A stretch of 64,000 bases of DNA from Paenisporosarcina indica (GTDB lineage: Bacteria; Bacillota; Bacilli; Bacillales_A; Planococcaceae), in contig NZ_MPTA01000002.1 in assembly GCF_001939075.1 (NCBI RefSeq), forward strand, positions 124,001 through 188,000, in the 5' to 3' direction. Below the pieces are notes generated by a model that was not told the origin of the DNA, did no database searches, and saw only the letters and a program-made list of their open reading frames with translations. The position numbers and the translations under genes were made by a program. Positions 60,317 to 64,000 of this stretch are shown here, piece after piece. Numbering within the stretch: the first letter of the stretch is position 1; each line of letters starts with the position of its first letter.

Positions 60317-60570
60317 TTTTAAAAATATATTTTATATTTATATTTAATTTGCAGTTGTTTACTATTCATGTATTTGTAGAAGAAACGTTGTTCTGTAGGC
60401 GTTTATATAGGGTTTGAATGCAATGTAAATAATCCCTTTATATTTTATTGGGTAACTAGTAATTAGATAAAATATTTACAAAATAATTGGTAAAATGAGG
60501 AATTACGACATTCCAGTACTTTAATTCAAAAAACATCGGCACTTTTGACGTAAATAATCCTTCGCACATT
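60317..60570. other. AT-rich spacer upstream of spo0F
   Basis: No gene. A possible Spo0A box with one mismatch (TGTCGTA on the minus strand, near 60507) lies here; support is weak. The pyrG terminator ends the region. Confidence 0.4.
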
Positions 60571-60608
60571 AAAAAAGCCGCTCCCCTGCAATTCACAGGG
60601 GAACGGGC
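60571..60608 (-). terminator. Terminator of pyrG
   Basis: A GC-rich stem (CAGGGGA / TCCCCTG plus CCG / CGG after a mismatch) with loop of about 7 nt, followed by GGCTTTTTT on the minus strand. Confidence 0.92.
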
Positions 60609-60618
60609 CTTCGAAAAG

Positions 60619-62424
<1,806 letters not shown>

Positions 62425-62431
62425 AAGTAAA

Positions 62432-62460
62432 AGAGTAATCGGAATTACGTTAGAAGTCAA
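62432..62460 (-). promoter_or_regulatory. Sigma-A promoter of pyrG
   Basis: TTGACT (62455-62460), 17-bp spacer, TACTCT (62432-62437), then 7 nt to GGGCTC. It begins only a few bases after the rpoE stop. Confidence 0.85.
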
Positions 62461-62463
62461 GAA

Positions 62464-63006
62464 TTAATCTTCTTCTTCCTCTTCCTCATCTTCTTCGTCA
62501 ACGATTTCAAACTCATCATCTGTTTCTAGAAGTTCTTCGACCACTACTTCTTCGATTTCTTCTTCTTCTTCATCTTCATCGTCGTCATCTAAATCAAAAT
62601 CTTCTTCGCCATCAACATCTTCAACGAATTCATCGAAGTCTTCTTCGAATGAGATTTCATCGTCATCTGAATCGTCCAAATCATCGTCATCCACAGCTTT
62701 TGTTTTTTTCTTGCGGACTTTTACGGTTGGTGCAGTTTCTTCTTCGATTTGTTCAACAGGATACCACTCACGCAGGCCCCAACGGTTTTCTGAAATCGCA
62801 AGGAAACGACCATCGATATTCATATCTGTATAGTACTGAAGCATGCGTTCTTTCATTTGTGCATCAGTAAATTTGTTTAATTTTTGAATCTCATCCAATA
62901 GTTCTTGTAATGTTAAAGATTCGTGTTTTTCTTCTAAAATAGCATGTCCTAATTCGATAAACGATTCTTCACTTATTTCTTCTAATGTCATTTCACGAAT
63001 ATTCAA
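62464..63006 (-). CDS. rpoE: RNA polymerase delta subunit
   Basis: 180 residues. The N-terminal HARE-HTH domain (about 10-90) includes SFIELGHAILEE, DMNIDGRFLAISENRWGLREWYP; the C-terminal half is an extreme Asp/Glu tail. Delta helps recycle RNA polymerase and alters promoter selectivity. I chose TTG 63004-63006, with AAGGGA about 10 nt upstream; a GTG three codons earlier abuts that site. Confidence 0.95.
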   Translation of the reverse strand: MNIREMTLEEISEESFIELGHAILEEKHESLTLQELLDEIQKLNKFTDAQMKERMLQYYTDMNIDGRFLAISENRWGLREWYPVEQIEEETAPTVKVRKKKTKAVDDDDLDDSDDDEISFEEDFDEFVEDVDGEEDFDLDDDDEDEEEEEIEEVVVEELLETDDEFEIVDEEDEEEEEED

Positions 63007-63078
63007 ATCGTGCACGTCCCTTCTACATACGTTGGCATAATACCCATTATATACAAACCTTCATCAAATATGCTACCG

Positions 63079-63237
63079 TCATTTGTTGTTTTTTCCTTCT
63101 CGAAGCAAGTTCCAGCCAAAATAAAACAAGTAAATCGATAATAATAATAAAGGAATTGATCCCATTTGTTTGTTATATAAGAAAAATGTCACGACAAGGC
63201 ATGCCAATATCACAACAATATGCAAGCTATTTTTCAT
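63079..63237 (-). CDS. 52-residue membrane protein upstream of rpoE
   Basis: ATG 63235-63237 follows GGAGG by about 11 nt. Two hydrophobic spans are seen (about 5-20, HIVVILACLVVTFFLY, and 27-43, SIPLLLLSIYLFYFGW) around a short KQM turn, ending in a charged tail (LLREGKNNK). It lies 72 bp before the rpoE start on the same strand. It is below common size limits but has all marks of a real gene. No family recognised. Confidence 0.65.
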   Translation of the reverse strand: MKNSLHIVVILACLVVTFFLYNKQMGSIPLLLLSIYLFYFGWNLLREGKNNK

Positions 63238-63405
63238 GTATTTGACAGCCTCCTAATCCTCTAGTTCTATTATACCTAAAACCGTGACAAAGGTCGTTAT
63301 TTCAATAGAAAATTTCTATAAATATTTTTTAATTTTGACATTTCAGTTTTTGGGAATCTATGGCATAATTTAGTGGGAAAATACAAATAGAAAAGGACTA
63401 ATTTT

Positions 63406-64000
63406 ATGCCAAGAACAATGAAATACATAAGTTTGGGAATCGTTCTGCTAATGATTGTTTTTCAATTTTGGATTGTACTTAACGAACAAAGAACACCCTC
63501 TTCATCGGAATGGAGTCGTTCATTTCCTTCCAATGTACCTGCAGGTGATTATGCCAAAATAGGGTCAGTACCTAATGAAAAGGGCTATGCGATTAGTCTA
63601 CTTAACTTCAAAAAAATGGATTTGCTGCAATGTTCTGAGGAGATGCAATGTACCAACACGTGGTCAAAATCGGAAGTTGATCCTTACAAAAACACGTGGA
63701 GTGATGGTGACACAACGTACTTTATTACTAAGGATGATTCCTTTATTCATTCAACCTCGGACGATGGTGACACAGAAATTTCACCTAATGTAGAAAATTT
63801 TTCAAAATCAGACCAGACACTTGTCTATTGGCTAACCGATCAACAAGTCATGATTCAACAAGACGATAACCAGCCTGTTACATACAAAACTGAGTTTCCT
63901 ATTTATACCACTCTTATCGCTGATGAACATGTTTTTGTTGTGACACAGAATATACAAAAAAATTTATACATCGTACTTGATGGGACGAATGATTTTAAAG
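63406..64000 (+). CDS. Unknown membrane-anchored exported protein, N-terminal part
   Basis: 198 codons up to the window edge, still open. ATG 63406 follows AAAAGGA by 8 nt. Residues 1-27 form a signal anchor (PRTMKYISLGIVLLMIVFQFW). The rest is hydrophilic and beta-like, with two Cys near 75-82 and repeated aspartate turns (DGDTTYFITKDDSFIH, SDDGDTEIS), suggesting a beta-propeller or sensor-type outer domain. I do not recognise the family. It is divergent from the rpoE side. Confidence 0.7.
   Translation, partial: MPRTMKYISLGIVLLMIVFQFWIVLNEQRTPSSSEWSRSFPSNVPAGDYAKIGSVPNEKGYAISLLNFKKMDLLQCSEEMQCTNTWSKSEVDPYKNTWSDGDTTYFITKDDSFIHSTSDDGDTEISPNVENFSKSDQTLVYWLTDQQVMIQQDDNQPVTYKTEFPIYTTLIADEHVFVVTQNIQKNLYIVLDGTNDFK

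Noticed and set aside
62985-63245. 86-codon plus-strand frame
   Set aside because: It is antisense to the 52-residue membrane gene, has no ribosome binding site and no protein-like pattern.

Overview
The window reads as a chromosomal segment of a low-to-moderate GC, endospore-forming member of the Bacillales, most probably Planococcaceae. Five sporulation genes are present (spo0F, spoIIR, spoIID, spoIIQ, spoIIID), ribosome binding sites are strong and Gram-positive (GGAGG), TTG and GTG starts are frequent, and from position 63,000 back to 25,400 the order is close to that of the Bacillus subtilis rpoE-pyrG-spo0F-fbaA-...-atp-murAA-spoIID-mbl-fabZ block. No rRNA or tRNA gene, CRISPR array, prophage or intact insertion sequence was seen.

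Layout. 1-12,500: a cell-surface block on the minus strand: the 5' part of a secreted YhcR-type nuclease gene, then three monocistronic genes for proteins with C-terminal SLH triplets (one small, two giant subtilases). 12,600-15,000: a YknW/YknX-like membrane pair without ABC partners, followed by a decayed duplicate of its own 3' end. 15,000-16,700: repeat-rich DNA with one likely 34-residue membrane peptide. 16,800-22,700: an IDEAL-domain gene, a frameshifted small gene, an XRE regulator and the SWIM/SNF2 pair (ywqB-ywqA). 23,000-25,900: competence-type ssbB with a new 46-codon downstream gene, ywpF, a lipoprotein, an unknown gene and fabZ. 26,000-31,300: epuA, mbl, spoIIID, spoIIQ, spoIID, murAA. 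31,600-39,540: ywzB and the ATP synthase operon with its promoter; the usual first gene, atpZ, is a pseudogene. 39,800-46,400: wecB, upp, a PAS/LOV-GAF-GGDEF-EAL protein, glyA, ywlG, rpiB. 47,400-53,800: ywlE, mntP, ywlC, spoIIR, prmC, prfA, tdk, rpmE. 53,900-63,000: rho, glpX, murAB, fsa, fbaA, spo0F, pyrG with a CTP-sensing leader, rpoE and a new 52-codon membrane gene. The right edge cuts an exported protein gene.

The genes form the familiar core of envelope synthesis (two MurA, Mbl, FabZ, WecB), energy (F1Fo), central carbon metabolism (FbaA, GlpX, Fsa), one-carbon and nucleotide metabolism (GlyA, Upp, Tdk, PyrG), translation (PrfA, PrmC, RpmE, YwlC) and sporulation control.

The most unusual signal is not a gene. 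Intergenic spaces carry three families of short cores, (A) ACGTAGGAA, (B) TATCTGGACAA and (C) ACCCGTTC, repeated at a fixed pitch: exactly 21 bp in every family A and B array measured, 20-21 bp in family C. Family A is part of a larger composite element with an ACTGAGC-N4-GCTCAGT hairpin on one side and further hairpins on the other. Cores of different sequence sharing the same two-helical-turn pitch suggest a common, to my knowledge undescribed, class of DNA element. Gene names rest on recalled family motifs and synteny; no database search was run.
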